64,000 nt of DNA. Origin: Inquilinus ginsengisoli_B (GTDB taxonomy: Bacteria > Pseudomonadota > Alphaproteobacteria > DSM-16000 > Inquilinaceae). The number at the start of each line of letters is the position of its first letter. Positions within the stretch are counted from its first letter, which is position 1. The stretch covers positions 1 to 64,000 of the forward strand of contig NZ_JBNDJK010000001.1 in assembly GCF_050434925.1 (NCBI RefSeq). Reading direction: 5' to 3'. Below are positions 22,225-32,441 of the stretch, piece by piece. Position numbers and translations under genes: made by a program. Below the pieces are notes generated by a model, which had not been told where the DNA came from, did no database searches, and worked only from the letters and a program-made list of their open reading frames with translations.

Positions 22225-23589
22225 TCAGTAGGCGTAGGCGGTGAAGATGGGATCGACCGAGCCGCCCCATTCGGTCTCGTAACGGCGCAGCATCTCCGAA
22301 GCCTGGGTCTCGCCGCTGTCGGCGATGCGCTGCAACTCGTTGAGGAAGCCCTCCTCAGTACCGCCGATGGCGTCGGTCGCGGCCCGGGCGGCCAAGCCGC
22401 TGCGGGCGATCGCCAGCACCTGCAGCGCTACGTCGCGCACGGTGCCGCCGCGGAACGGGGTGGCCAGGCCGAGGCGCGGCACGTCGCGGCGCAGCGCCGC
22501 CCGTTCTTCCGTCGTCCAGTCCTTGACCAAGTCCCAGGCGGCGTCGAGCGCCGTGCCGTCATACAGCAACCCGACCCACAGCGCCGGCAGGGCGCACAGC
22601 CGCGACCATGGCCCGCCATCGGCGCCGCGCATCTCCAGGAACTTCTTCAGCCGGACCTCGGGGAAGGCGGTGGTCAGATGGTCGGCCCAGTCGTTCAGGG
22701 TCGGCAGATGGCCCGGATAGACCGGCAGCTTGCCCTTCAGGAAGGCGCGGAAGCTGTGGCCGGACGCGTCGATGTACTGGCCGTCGCGGTAGACGAAGTA
22801 CATCGGCACGTCGAGCAGGTAGTCGACATAACGCTCGAAGCCGAAGCCGTCCTCGAACACGAAGGGCAGATCGCCGGTGCGGTCGGGGTCGGTGTCGGTC
22901 CAGATATGGCTGCGCATGCTCTGGAAGCCGTTCGGCTTGCCCTCGGTGAAGGGCGAGTTGGCGAACAGCGCCGTGGCGATCGGCTGCAGCGCCAGGCTGG
23001 CCCGGAACTTCTTCACCATGTCGGCTTCGGAGGCGAAGTCGAGATTGACCTGCACCGTGCAGGTCCGCTTCATCATGTCGAGGCCGAGCGAGCCGCGCTT
23101 CGGCATGTAGTCGCGCATGATCTTGTAGCGGCCCTTCGGCATCCAGCCGATGTCCTCACGCCGCCATTTCGGCTGGAAGCCCAGGCCGATCATGCCGATG
23201 CCGAGCTGCTCCCCGATCTTCTTCACCAGGGCCAGATGATCGGCCACCTCGGAGCAGGTCTCATGGATGCTGCGCAGCGGCGCGCCCGACAGCTCGACCT
23301 GACCGCCCGGCTCCAGCGTCACCGACGCCTTGTCGCGGATCAGCGCGATCAGGTTGCCGTTTTCCTCCACCCGCTCCCAGCCGCAGCCGGCCAAGCCCTC
23401 GAGCACGGCGCGGATGCCGTCCGGCCCGTCATAGGGCAGCGGCTTCAGGTCCGACAGGCGGAAGGCGAACTTCTCGTGCTCGGTGCCGATGCGCCAATCC
23501 TCGGGCGGCTTGGATCCGGCGGCGAGATAGTCGACGAGCTGCGCCTTGCTTTCGATCGGTGCGGCGCTGGCGCTCTGGGGACCGGACAT
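22225..23589 (-). CDS. gshA: Glutamate-cysteine ligase, plant/alphaproteobacterial type
   Basis: This 454-aa enzyme makes gamma-glutamylcysteine, the first step of glutathione synthesis. It shows the plant-type GCL pattern: WRIGTEHEKFAF, LEPGGQVELSGAPLRSIHETC, a central MKRTCTVQVNLDF and LEMRGADGGPW. The normal length of this class is about 450-460 aa, so it is complete. Two cysteines form a regulatory disulfide in the plant enzymes; whether the equivalent exists here cannot be told by eye. It lies 33 nt after rsmE, an arrangement common in alphaproteobacteria. Confidence 0.95.
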   Translation of the reverse strand: MSGPQSASAAPIESKAQLVDYLAAGSKPPEDWRIGTEHEKFAFRLSDLKPLPYDGPDGIRAVLEGLAGCGWERVEENGNLIALIRDKASVTLEPGGQVELSGAPLRSIHETCSEVADHLALVKKIGEQLGIGMIGLGFQPKWRREDIGWMPKGRYKIMRDYMPKRGSLGLDMMKRTCTVQVNLDFASEADMVKKFRASLALQPIATALFANSPFTEGKPNGFQSMRSHIWTDTDPDRTGDLPFVFEDGFGFERYVDYLLDVPMYFVYRDGQYIDASGHSFRAFLKGKLPVYPGHLPTLNDWADHLTTAFPEVRLKKFLEMRGADGGPWSRLCALPALWVGLLYDGTALDAAWDLVKDWTTEERAALRRDVPRLGLATPFRGGTVRDVALQVLAIARSGLAARAATDAIGGTEEGFLNELQRIADSGETQASEMLRRYETEWGGSVDPIFTAYAY

Positions 23590-23622
23590 GGGCGGGTACT
23601 CGGATGGCGGGATCGGTTGGGG

Positions 23623-24381
23623 TCAAACGCGATGCGGCGGCCGGCCGCGCCCGTCGCCGGCCAGCATCTGCCAGACCGCGAGCGCGGCGATGGCCGCCGT
23701 GTCGGCGCGCAGAATACGAGGGCCGAGGCCAACGGGTCGAACAAATTCGTGACGTTGCAGGGTCTCGAGCTCCGCCGCCGCGAAGCCGCCCTCGGGGCCG
23801 ACCAGCAAGGCGGCGGGGCCGGTGGCTGCCGCCGCCGCTTCGGCGATGGGGCGGGCCGCCCCGGCCTCGGCGCAGACCAGCAGCGTCCGACCCGCTGGCC
23901 AGGCCGCGAGCAGGGCGTCGAGCCCGACCGGGTCGCGGACCTCCGGCACGTCCAGCCGTTCGCATTGCTCGGCCGCGGCCACGGCATGGGCGCGCAGCCG
24001 GTCGAGATTGACGCGCTGGACGTCGGTGAAGCGGGTGAAGACCGGCTGCAGCACGGCGGCGCCGAGCTCCGTCCCCTTCTCCACCACCGCGTCGACCGCG
24101 TCCTTCTTCACCGGGGCGAAGCAGAGCCAGAGGTCGGAGAGGGGCTCGGGCACGCGCAGCTGCCGTTCGGCCAGGGCGCTGCCGCCGGCCTTGCTGAGGG
24201 CATCGAGCCGCGCCAGCCATTCGCCGTCGCGCGGGTTGAACAGGCGCAAGCCGGCGCCCGGCGTCAGCCGCAGCACACCGCGCAGGTGATGTGCCTGGGC
24301 CTCGGACAGCGCCACCGCCCGCCCCTCCTCAAGAGGGGCGTCGACATGCAGGCGGGTGCGCGGCAGGGCGTCGGAGGTCAT
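23623..24381 (-). CDS. rsmE: 16S rRNA m3U1498 methyltransferase
   Basis: This 252-aa SPOUT-class enzyme methylates N3 of U1498 in 16S rRNA. It has an N-terminal PUA-like domain (AQAHHLRGVLRLTPGAGLRLF) and a C-terminal knotted domain with KKDAVDAVVEKGTELG, AAEQCERLDVPEV, LLVGPEGGF and the family signature LGPRILRADTAA. It appears complete, and is the first gene of the probable rsmE-gshA operon. Confidence 0.95.
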   Translation of the reverse strand: MTSDALPRTRLHVDAPLEEGRAVALSEAQAHHLRGVLRLTPGAGLRLFNPRDGEWLARLDALSKAGGSALAERQLRVPEPLSDLWLCFAPVKKDAVDAVVEKGTELGAAVLQPVFTRFTDVQRVNLDRLRAHAVAAAEQCERLDVPEVRDPVGLDALLAAWPAGRTLLVCAEAGAARPIAEAAAAATGPAALLVGPEGGFAAAELETLQRHEFVRPVGLGPRILRADTAAIAALAVWQMLAGDGRGRPPHRV

Positions 24382-24528
24382 GCGCGACGCTAGCCGCTGC
24401 CCAGTCGGGCGGCAACGGATCCTTGGGAGGAAACGCTCGGCACGATTTGACGTGCCATCGACGATCCGTTGCAGTCGAATGTCCGATCACCGAAGCTGGG
24501 GCGGAGCCCGGCACTTCGGAGAAGCCCC

Positions 24529-24870
24529 ATGACCGGCATCGATCTGGACAGGCTGCAGGAACTCGACCGGGCGGCGTCGCCCGGTCCTTGGTTCGTGCGG
24601 CACCTCGACGACGACCATGCGATGAGCGCCGTCGCCGTCTCCACCGAGCCCGAGACCGGGGATTTCGGGTCCTTGCGGGAGGGCGATTGGCCACTCGACG
24701 TGGTGGTGGCGGCGTGCCTGCTGCAACAACCCCGCTACGTCGATCCTCCCGACCAGAAATGGGACGAGAACGCTGCCTTGATCGCGGAGGTCAGGACGGC
24801 GCTGCCCGAACTCCTGCGCCTGGCCAGGATCGGCTTGGCGCAGGAGGCCTCCGGACGCCGGCGCGACTAG
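24529..24870 (+). CDS. Hypothetical protein, Ea22-like pattern
   Basis: This 113-aa acidic soluble protein has the pattern LDRLQELDRAASPGPWFV at the start and DENAALIAEVRTALPELLRL at the end, as in a widespread group of short bacterial and phage proteins related to lambda Ea22. Its function is unknown. GGAG lies 8 nt before the ATG at 24529; a longer frame upstream has no support. It converges on the DJ-1 family gene and both share a CTAG stop palindrome at 24867-24870. Confidence 0.65.
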   Translation: MTGIDLDRLQELDRAASPGPWFVRHLDDDHAMSAVAVSTEPETGDFGSLREGDWPLDVVVAACLLQQPRYVDPPDQKWDENAALIAEVRTALPELLRLARIGLAQEASGRRRD

Positions 24871-25553
24871 GAAGCCCGGCGACGCTCCCTCGCCACCTGT
24901 TCGATGATCGCCTGGCGGTCCGGCATCCGGGCGCGGTTGCGGGCCGTCACCAGCTCGACGATCTCCGGCGCCGCGGTCTCGGGCCGGCCGGAGTCGAAGG
25001 GCGGCGCCGGCGCGTATTCGAGCGACAGCTGGATCGCCTGCGCCACCGTCTCGTCCGCCAGCTCGGCCGCCAGGGTCAGGGCGAAGTCGATACCGGCGGT
25101 GACGCCGCCGCCGGTGAAGACATTGCCGTCACGGACCACGCGGCCGGGATCGGGGATGGCGCCGAACAGGGCCAGCTGGTCGCGCCAGGCCCAGTGGCAG
25201 GCCGCGCGCCGCCCTTCGAGCAGGCCGGCGGCGGCGAGGATCAGCGACCCGGTGCAGACCGAAGTGACATAGCGGGCCGTGGCGGCGAGCCGGCGTATCT
25301 CACCCAGATAAGCGTCGCTGCGCATCGCATCGACGCAGCCGAAGCCCCCCGGCACGCACAGCACGTCGGAACGCTCCACCACCTCCAGCCGGGCGAGGTT
25401 GGCGAAGGTCAGCCCGTCGACGCTGACCGCCTCCCCGCCGATCGAGGCGACAACGGTCCTGGCGCCGGGCAGCCGCGCCAGCACCTGGTGCGGGCCGGTG
25501 AAGTCGAGATGGGTGACGCCGGGATAGATCGGAAAGACGATGACGGTGTCCAT
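24867..25553 (-). CDS. DJ-1/PfpI family protein, isonitrile hydratase-like
   Basis: This 228-aa cytoplasmic protein has the class I glutamine amidotransferase-like fold of DJ-1/PfpI, with the nucleophilic elbow Cys in SVCTGSLILAAAGLL and a DFTGPHQVL segment near residue 17, as in isonitrile hydratase-like members. It is divergent from a GlxA-type AraC regulator whose sensor domain is the same fold (shared pattern VCTG..LLAAAGLLDGRRA.HW), so the pair probably arose by duplication and may share a ligand. Hydrolase, hydratase or glyoxalase activity are all possible. Confidence 0.87.
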   Translation of the reverse strand: MDTVIVFPIYPGVTHLDFTGPHQVLARLPGARTVVASIGGEAVSVDGLTFANLARLEVVERSDVLCVPGGFGCVDAMRSDAYLGEIRRLAATARYVTSVCTGSLILAAAGLLEGRRAACHWAWRDQLALFGAIPDPGRVVRDGNVFTGGGVTAGIDFALTLAAELADETVAQAIQLSLEYAPAPPFDSGRPETAAPEIVELVTARNRARMPDRQAIIEQVARERRRAS

Positions 25554-25603
25554 GGCGGCCTCCGGGACGGGAATTGACAGCCGCAGTATCGGCGCGCAGG
25601 ATC

Positions 25604-25619
25604 ATGTCTGAAACGACAT
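25604..25619. promoter_or_regulatory. Palindromic operator between DJ-1 gene and glxA
   Basis: ATGTC and GACAT form a perfect inverted repeat with a 6-nt spacer in the 85-bp divergent intergenic region. It begins 19 nt before the glxA-type start and lies downstream of a TTGACA hexamer at 25574-25579 on the plus strand. It is a natural candidate for binding by the regulator itself. Confidence 0.5.
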
Positions 25620-25638
25620 TGTTCCCTCATTTATCGCC

Positions 25639-26604
25639 ATGGCCCGCACGATCGGCTTCCTGGTCTTCCCCGGCTTCAACATCCTCGACCTGTCGGGGCC
25701 GCTGGCGGCGTTCGACACGGCGTCGCGAGACCTGACGCCGCCGCCCTACCGGTTGCGGGTGATCTCGGAGCGGGGCGGGGCGGTGGCAAGTTCCGCCGGC
25801 CTGCCGGTGCTGACCGAGCCCGTCGATACCGAGCCGCTCGACACGCTGGTGGTCGCCGGCGGGCGTGGGGTGACGCAGGCGCTGGAATCGGCGCCACTGC
25901 TGGCCTTCATCCGCCAGGCGGCCAGGGCGCGGCGGGTGACCAGCGTCTGCACCGGTGCCTTCCTGCTGGCTGCGGCCGGCCTGCTGGACGGCCGGCGCGC
26001 CACCACCCACTGGCTACAGGCGGCCGCGCTGCAGCGCCTGCACCCGCAGGTGTGGGTCGAGATGGACCGGATCTTCATCCAGGACGGCCCGGTCTGGTCA
26101 TCCGCCGGAGTCACCGCCGGCATCGACCTGGCCCTAGCCCTGATCGAGCAGGATCTGGGCGTCGACGCCGCCCGCGCCGTGGCCAGGACCCTGGTGGTCT
26201 ATCACCGCCGCCCGGGCGGGCAGTCGCAGTTCTCCGCCCTGCTCGACCTCGCCCCGGCCACCGACCGGATCCAGGCCGCCCTCAGCTTCGCGCGCGAGCA
26301 TCTGCGGGAGTCGCTGCCGGTCGACCGCCTGGCCGAGGCGGCATGCCTGAGCCCGCGCCAGTTCGGCCGCGCCTTCCTGGCCGAGACCGGGCAAACGCCG
26401 GCCAAGGCGGTCGAGCGGCTGCGCGCCGAGGCGGCCCGGCCGCGGATCGAGGACGGCGCCGAACCGATCGAGGCGATCGCGCGCGGCGTCGGTTTTTCCG
26501 ATCCGGAACGGATGCGCCGGGCCTTCCTGCGCTGCTTCGGGCAACCACCGCAGGCCATGCGGCGGGGAAGACGGGCGGCGGCGGCCCCGGCGATGCATCC
26601 ATGA
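25639..26604 (+). CDS. GlxA-family AraC-type transcriptional regulator
   Basis: This 321-aa regulator has an N-terminal DJ-1/PfpI-like sensor domain (residues 1-180, with VCTGAFLLAAAGLLDGRR) and a C-terminal AraC/XylS DNA-binding domain with two helix-turn-helix motifs (LPVDRLAEAACLSPRQFGRAF and EAIARGVGFSDPERMRRAF). It is expected to control the divergent DJ-1 family gene. The ligand is unknown; characterised relatives respond to small amino compounds. Confidence 0.92.
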   Translation: MARTIGFLVFPGFNILDLSGPLAAFDTASRDLTPPPYRLRVISERGGAVASSAGLPVLTEPVDTEPLDTLVVAGGRGVTQALESAPLLAFIRQAARARRVTSVCTGAFLLAAAGLLDGRRATTHWLQAAALQRLHPQVWVEMDRIFIQDGPVWSSAGVTAGIDLALALIEQDLGVDAARAVARTLVVYHRRPGGQSQFSALLDLAPATDRIQAALSFAREHLRESLPVDRLAEAACLSPRQFGRAFLAETGQTPAKAVERLRAEAARPRIEDGAEPIEAIARGVGFSDPERMRRAFLRCFGQPPQAMRRGRRAAAAPAMHP

Positions 26605-26685
26605 CCGTCCGTCGTATCTCGGCCTTTGCCGGCGGTCCGCAACGGCGCTACTGATGCGCCAGCACGCGCCATCGGCGACAGGATC

Positions 26686-27609
26686 ATGACCGACACCGCC
26701 TCCGACATGCGGCCCCAGAGCCGGCTGCTCCGCTGGGCGCCGCCCGGCGTCCGGCCCTACCTGACGCTCGCCCGGCTGGATCGGCCGAAGCCGGTCATGC
26801 TGCTGCTCTATCCCTGCTGGTGGGGGCTGGCGATGGCCCCCAGGCCGGCCGGGTTCGGCTGGATCGACCTGTGGTACGTCGTCCTGTTCGCCATCGGCGC
26901 GCTGGTGATGCGCGGCGCCGGCTGTACGGTGAACGACATCCTGGACCGCGACTTCGACGGCCGGGTGGCGCGCACCCGCACGCGGCCGATCCCGAGCGGC
27001 GCGATCAGCCCGACCCAGGCGGTTCTGTTCCTGATCGCCCAGCTGCTGCTGGGCTTCCTGGTGCTGATCCAGTTCAACAGCACGACCGTCGGGCTCGGCA
27101 TCGCCTCGCTGCTGGTGGTCTTCACCTATCCGCTGATGAAGCGGATCACCTGGTGGCCGCAATTCTTCCTGGGCCTGGCCTTCAACTGGGGCGCGCTGGT
27201 CGGCTGGACCGCGGTGACCGGCGAACTGGCCCTGCCCTCGCTGATCCTGTTCGCCGCCGGCGTCTGCTGGACGCTGGGCTACGACACGATCTACGCGCTG
27301 CAGGACATCGAGGACGACGCCCGCATCGGCCTCAAATCGACCGCCCGGCTGTTCGGCGGCGCCACCCGGCGCTGGGTCGCCGGCTTCTACGCGCTGACCG
27401 TCCTCGGCATCGGCACCGCCGGTCTCCTGGCCGGGCTGGCACCCCTGCCCTTCCTCCTGCCGCTGGCCGTCGGCGCGGCGCAGCTGGCTTGGCAGGTGGC
27501 GGCGCTGGTCCCAGACCGGCCGGCCGACTGCCTGGCCAAATTCAACTCGAACCGCTGGTTCGGCCTCATGGTCCTGGCCGGCCTCGTGGCCGGACGCGCT
27601 CTCGCCTGA
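26686..27609 (+). CDS. ubiA: 4-hydroxybenzoate polyprenyltransferase
   Basis: This 307-aa integral membrane enzyme attaches the polyprenyl tail to 4-hydroxybenzoate in ubiquinone synthesis. It has about eight hydrophobic segments and the two Asp-rich motifs of the UbiA family: NDILDRDFD (83-91) and YDTIYALQDIEDD (about 200-212). I used the ATG at 26686, preceded by AGGA; a 20-codon-longer frame lacks homology. Its TGA stop abuts the DUF488 stop to form TGATCA. Confidence 0.94.
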   Translation: MTDTASDMRPQSRLLRWAPPGVRPYLTLARLDRPKPVMLLLYPCWWGLAMAPRPAGFGWIDLWYVVLFAIGALVMRGAGCTVNDILDRDFDGRVARTRTRPIPSGAISPTQAVLFLIAQLLLGFLVLIQFNSTTVGLGIASLLVVFTYPLMKRITWWPQFFLGLAFNWGALVGWTAVTGELALPSLILFAAGVCWTLGYDTIYALQDIEDDARIGLKSTARLFGGATRRWVAGFYALTVLGIGTAGLLAGLAPLPFLLPLAVGAAQLAWQVAALVPDRPADCLAKFNSNRWFGLMVLAGLVAGRALA

Positions 27610-27951
27610 TCAGCCGCCGAGATACTTGGCCAGAACGACGGCGTTGTTCTGGCGCTCGTCACGGCTGGCATAGAGCAGCGTGACCCACCCGTCCTTGCTC
27701 TTCTGCCGCAGGAAGGCCACCGCGTTCGGGTGCGTGTCGAGCTCGGCATGGTAGCGGCGGCAGAATTCCGGCCACTTCTCCGGCCCCTGATGCACCCATT
27801 GGCGCAGCTCGTCGCTCGGCGCCACGGTCTTGAGCCAGAGGTCGAGCGCCGCCTGCTCCTTGGTCAGGCCGCGCGGCCACAGCCGGTCGACCAGGATGCG
27901 ATAGCCGTCGCCCTCCTCGGGCGGGTCGTAGACGCGCTTGACCCGGATCAT
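27610..27951 (-). CDS. DUF488 family protein
   Basis: This 113-aa protein has the family signatures VKRVYDPPEEGDGYRILVDRLWPRG in near-complete form at the start and VTLLYASRDERQNNAVVL near the end. DUF488 proteins are common small cytoplasmic proteins with no settled function. Its ATG overlaps the stop of the 63-aa Cys protein gene (ATGA), so the two are coupled. Confidence 0.9.
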   Translation of the reverse strand: MIRVKRVYDPPEEGDGYRILVDRLWPRGLTKEQAALDLWLKTVAPSDELRQWVHQGPEKWPEFCRRYHAELDTHPNAVAFLRQKSKDGWVTLLYASRDERQNNAVVLAKYLGG

Positions 27952-28139
27952 GAGCCGGCCTCGTCGCGTTTCCGGGCCTTGGGCGAAGGCTCCGCCTTGG
28001 GCTTGGCCTTCGGCTTCGGGTCCAGGCCGGCATAGGCCGGGTCGATCTCATGCAGGTAACAGGGCGGGGAGCTACATTCCCCGATCTCGTCTTCGGCCGG
28101 ACCGTCCTTCGGCCGGGCCGGCACATGGCGGCTCGCCAT
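27948..28139 (-). CDS. 63-aa protein with CSSPPC motif
   Basis: This small hydrophilic protein has a conserved-looking central segment GECSSPPCYLHEIDPAYAGL, followed by a Lys/Pro-rich tail with three PKAKPKA-like units. Short proteins with the CSSPxCxxHE pattern occur widely in alphaproteobacteria; the Cys and His spacing could bind a metal. Function unknown. Its stop overlaps the DUF488 start. I chose the ATG at 28139; homology does not extend further upstream. Confidence 0.7.
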   Translation of the reverse strand: MASRHVPARPKDGPAEDEIGECSSPPCYLHEIDPAYAGLDPKPKAKPKAEPSPKARKRDEAGS

Positions 28140-28263
28140 CTCGTCGTTTCCTCGCTCTGCGGCGACAGTCTGCGCCGTCGCCGTTGCCCGAATCTTCCGC
28201 ATTCCGGCACCGGACATCAAGACTCCATGGCTCAACGCCGCCCTGCAGGATAGGAAGGGCGCC

Positions 28264-28914
28264 ATGGACGACATCGATGCCTTCATCCGCGCCAACACGG
28301 CGCCGACCCGACCGCCGCTCTTGCCCGAGCTGGTGCTGCACCTCGCCACCGAGGTGACGCCGCTATGGCAGGCGACCGAGGAGTCGCTGCGCCGCACCGG
28401 GCTGCCGCCGCCCTATTGGGCCTTCGCCTGGGTCGGCGGCCAGGCGGTGGCGCGGTACATCCTGGACCATCCGGACAGCGTCGCCGGCAAGCGGGTGTTC
28501 GACTTCGCCTCCGGCTCCGGCATCGTCGCCCTGGCCGCGGCCCGGGCCGGCGCCGCGGCGGTGATGGCGGCGGAGATCGACCCGATCGCGGTGGCGGCGA
28601 TCCGGCTGAACGCAGCAGCCAATGGCTGCACGGTCGAGGCCGACGGCGGCGACCGCATCGGCGAGGCGCTGGATGGCATCGACATCGTCTGCGCCGGCGA
28701 CGTCTGCTACGAAAAGCCGATGTCGGACCGGGTGATGCCCTGGCTGCGGGCCCTGGCCGGGGCAGGCAAGACCGTGCTGCTGGGCGACCCCGGCCGCGCC
28801 TACCGGCCCCAGGACGGGCTGGAGGAGATCGCCCGCCACCAGGTGCCGACCAGCGTCGAGATCGAGGACCGCGCCGTGCGCGAGGCCGTGGTCTGGCGCG
28901 TGCTGCCGGGCTGA
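28264..28914 (+). CDS. ETF-beta lysine methyltransferase (bacterial METTL20 type)
   Basis: This 216-aa class I methyltransferase matches the bacterial relatives of human METTL20/ETFBKMT: TPLWQATEESL, then LPPPYWAFAWVGGQAVARY, the SAM-binding motif VFDFASGSGIVALAAA, and the post-I segment GDVCYEKP. Characterised members trimethylate lysines of the electron transfer flavoprotein beta subunit and can also modify ribosomal L7/L12. Annotations as ribosomal L11 or nicotinamide methyltransferase are common but less specific. ETF accepts electrons from acyl-CoA dehydrogenases, a loose link to the leucine-catabolic genes in this window. Confidence 0.85.
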   Translation: MDDIDAFIRANTAPTRPPLLPELVLHLATEVTPLWQATEESLRRTGLPPPYWAFAWVGGQAVARYILDHPDSVAGKRVFDFASGSGIVALAAARAGAAAVMAAEIDPIAVAAIRLNAAANGCTVEADGGDRIGEALDGIDIVCAGDVCYEKPMSDRVMPWLRALAGAGKTVLLGDPGRAYRPQDGLEEIARHQVPTSVEIEDRAVREAVVWRVLPG

Positions 28915-28957
28915 GGCCCGATGGCCGGGCTCGCATCCGCGAACCCGGCCCGAACGA

Positions 28958-30142
28958 TCAGTTGGTGGGCGGCGCCGGCGGCGTGGTGGTCGCAGGGGCG
29001 GCCGGGACGGTTGCCGGGGGCGGCGCGACGGCGGGAGCCGCCGGAGCGGTGGTGGCCGGAGCGGCAGGCTCGGTCACGGCCGGGGCCGCGGGGGCGGTGG
29101 GAACCGCGGGGGTCTCCGCCGGCGCGGCGGGGACAACCGGCGCTACCGGAGCGGTGGTCGTCGGGCCTGCGGGCTGGGCCGGGATTGCCGGCGGCATCTC
29201 GCCCGGGGCCGCGGCCGGCGGCACGGTGGTCTCGCCGCCCGGCGCCGCGGGCACGGTCTGGCCCGGGACGGTCTGGCCCGGCGCTGTCTGGCCTGGAATG
29301 ATCTCGGCCGGGGGCTGGGCCGGCGGCGCGGCCGCCTTCTTCGCCGCGGCGGCGCGGCGGCTGGCGGAGCGGGCCAGATAGGCCTGCCGCGCCGCGTCCT
29401 TGTTGGCATAGACGTCCGGGTGGTCCACCGGCTGGCCGAACTCGTCCGGGAAGCGGGTATAGTAGCCGATATAGACCGGGATCTCCTCCGGCAGGCGCTC
29501 GCTGTACATGCGGCCGGTGCGGATCTTGCGGTCGATCTCGTCGACGCTGACGCCATCGGCCCAGGCCGCCAGCTGCCGGACCTGCTCGACCCGGACGCAG
29601 CCATGGCTCAGCGCCCGCTTCTCGCGGCCGAAATAGCTCTTCTGCGGCGTGTCGTGCAGATAGATCGACTGGTCGTTGTCGAGCTCGAGCTTGATCCGGC
29701 CGAGCGGGCTGCGCGGACCCGACGGGATGTACTCGCTGGCCTCGTTGCGGACGATCGACGGCGTGGGCGTCCAGTCGGGGTTGTACTTGATCGCGTACAT
29801 GTTCGACATCAGCTCGGGCGTCGATGTTCCCGCGGCCCCGACCACGACCTTGCTGCGCAGCACCGGAGCGCCGTCCTGGAAGGCGATCAGCTCGTAGGAC
29901 GGGATGTTGACCAGGATGAACTTGCCGCGCGCCGGGATCGCGACATTGACGCCGGCGTCGCGCATCGCCTGGACGAAGGGCGACACGGGCGGCGGCGCCG
30001 GCTGCTCCGGCGCCGGCAGGCTGGCGGTCTGCTGCGTCCCGGCCGGCACGCAGGCGGCCAGCACCAGGATCGAGGCGACCGCCAGGGCGGCGCGGGCGAT
30101 CGGCCCGCGGTGGTACGGCGCGCTCTTGGAACAGGCGGTCAT
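28958..30142 (-). CDS. L,D-transpeptidase lipoprotein with Ala/Pro-rich tail
   Basis: This 394-aa protein has a lipoprotein signal with lipobox LAAC (Cys31) and a YkuD catalytic domain (about residues 70-230) ending in the active-site SHGCVRVE with Cys182. YkuD enzymes form 3-3 crosslinks in peptidoglycan or attach proteins to it. The final 130 residues (about 260-394) are low-complexity Ala/Pro/Thr sequence with repeated AAPA and PGQT units, perhaps spanning the periplasm or the wall. The ATG at 30142 has AAGGGA upstream. It sits downstream of the groEL terminator in its own transcription unit. Confidence 0.9.
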   Translation of the reverse strand: MTACSKSAPYHRGPIARAALAVASILVLAACVPAGTQQTASLPAPEQPAPPPVSPFVQAMRDAGVNVAIPARGKFILVNIPSYELIAFQDGAPVLRSKVVVGAAGTSTPELMSNMYAIKYNPDWTPTPSIVRNEASEYIPSGPRSPLGRIKLELDNDQSIYLHDTPQKSYFGREKRALSHGCVRVEQVRQLAAWADGVSVDEIDRKIRTGRMYSERLPEEIPVYIGYYTRFPDEFGQPVDHPDVYANKDAARQAYLARSASRRAAAAKKAAAPPAQPPAEIIPGQTAPGQTVPGQTVPAAPGGETTVPPAAAPGEMPPAIPAQPAGPTTTAPVAPVVPAAPAETPAVPTAPAAPAVTEPAAPATTAPAAPAVAPPPATVPAAPATTTPPAPPTN

Positions 30143-30278
30143 CGCGATTTTCCCTTCCGTCTCGGACGGCCGGGTGGTCGAACCCGGGGCCGTTGCATTC
30201 ATTTAGTTGCCGGTATTCGGCCCGGCAATCGAAAGACTGCAGCGGCCCCAGGAGTCTTGCATCGCCGGTCGATATGGC

Positions 30279-30306
30279 AAAAAAGGGGCGCTCCGAAGAG
30301 CGCCCC
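30279..30306 (-). terminator. groESL terminator
   Basis: On the minus strand, 37 nt after the groEL stop, GGGGCGCTC pairs perfectly with GAGCGCCCC around a TTCG tetraloop, followed by six T. It is a textbook rho-independent terminator. Confidence 0.95.
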
Positions 30307-30342
30307 TCCACAATTCGACGTTTGGATGATCCGATCGGCAGA

Positions 30343-31995
<1,653 letters not shown>

Positions 31996-32043
31996 ATTGT
32001 TATTCCTCAATCTATTGGGATTCGGTGAAGGCGACGGGGCGGA

Positions 32044-32355
32044 TCAGGCCGCCTTGGCCGACTTCTTCACGGTGATGATGCCGAGGATGTCGCTCTCCTT
32101 CATGATCAGGAGATCCTGACCGTCGAGCTTGACCTCGGTGCCGGACCACTTGCCGAACAGAATGCGGTCACCGGCCTTGACGTCCAGCGGCTGCAGCTTG
32201 CCGGCTTCGTCGCGGATGCCGGCGCCGACCGAGATGACCTCGCCCTCCTGGGGCTTTTCCTTGGCGGTGTCCGGGATGATGATCCCGCCAGCGGTCTTCT
32301 CGTTCTGCTCGATGCGACGCACCAGCACTCGGTCGTGCAGGGGACGGAATTGCAT
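32044..32355 (-). CDS. groS: Co-chaperonin GroES (10 kDa)
   Basis: This 103-aa co-chaperonin caps the GroEL cylinder. It carries FRPLHDRVLVRR at the start, the mobile loop EKTAGGIIIPDTAKEKP and a C-terminal LIMKESDILGII. GGGAG lies 7 nt before the ATG. It is the first gene of the operon and is preceded by a CIRCE element. Confidence 0.99.
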   Translation of the reverse strand: MQFRPLHDRVLVRRIEQNEKTAGGIIIPDTAKEKPQEGEVISVGAGIRDEAGKLQPLDVKAGDRILFGKWSGTEVKLDGQDLLIMKESDILGIITVKKSAKAA

Positions 32356-32412
32356 CGTTTTCTCCCACTCTCTCGTTCAGAGACTTGCGTACAGGACTTG
32401 TTCCAGCCGGTG

Positions 32413-32439
32413 TTAGCACTCTCGGCTGGTGAGTGCTAC
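32413..32439. promoter_or_regulatory. CIRCE element (HrcA operator)
   Basis: TTAGCACTC and GAGTGCTAC are separated by 9 nt, matching the CIRCE consensus with one mismatch at the last base. It lies 58-84 nt upstream of the groES start and just downstream of the predicted -10, the normal place for HrcA to block initiation. Confidence 0.95.
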
Positions 32440-32441
32440 GC

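Noticed and set aside
28970..29330. Repetitive GC-rich sequence that looks like a repeat array
   Set aside because: The repeats are irregular Ala/Pro/Thr codons inside the L,D-transpeptidase gene; there are no constant repeats with unique spacers, so it is not a CRISPR array.
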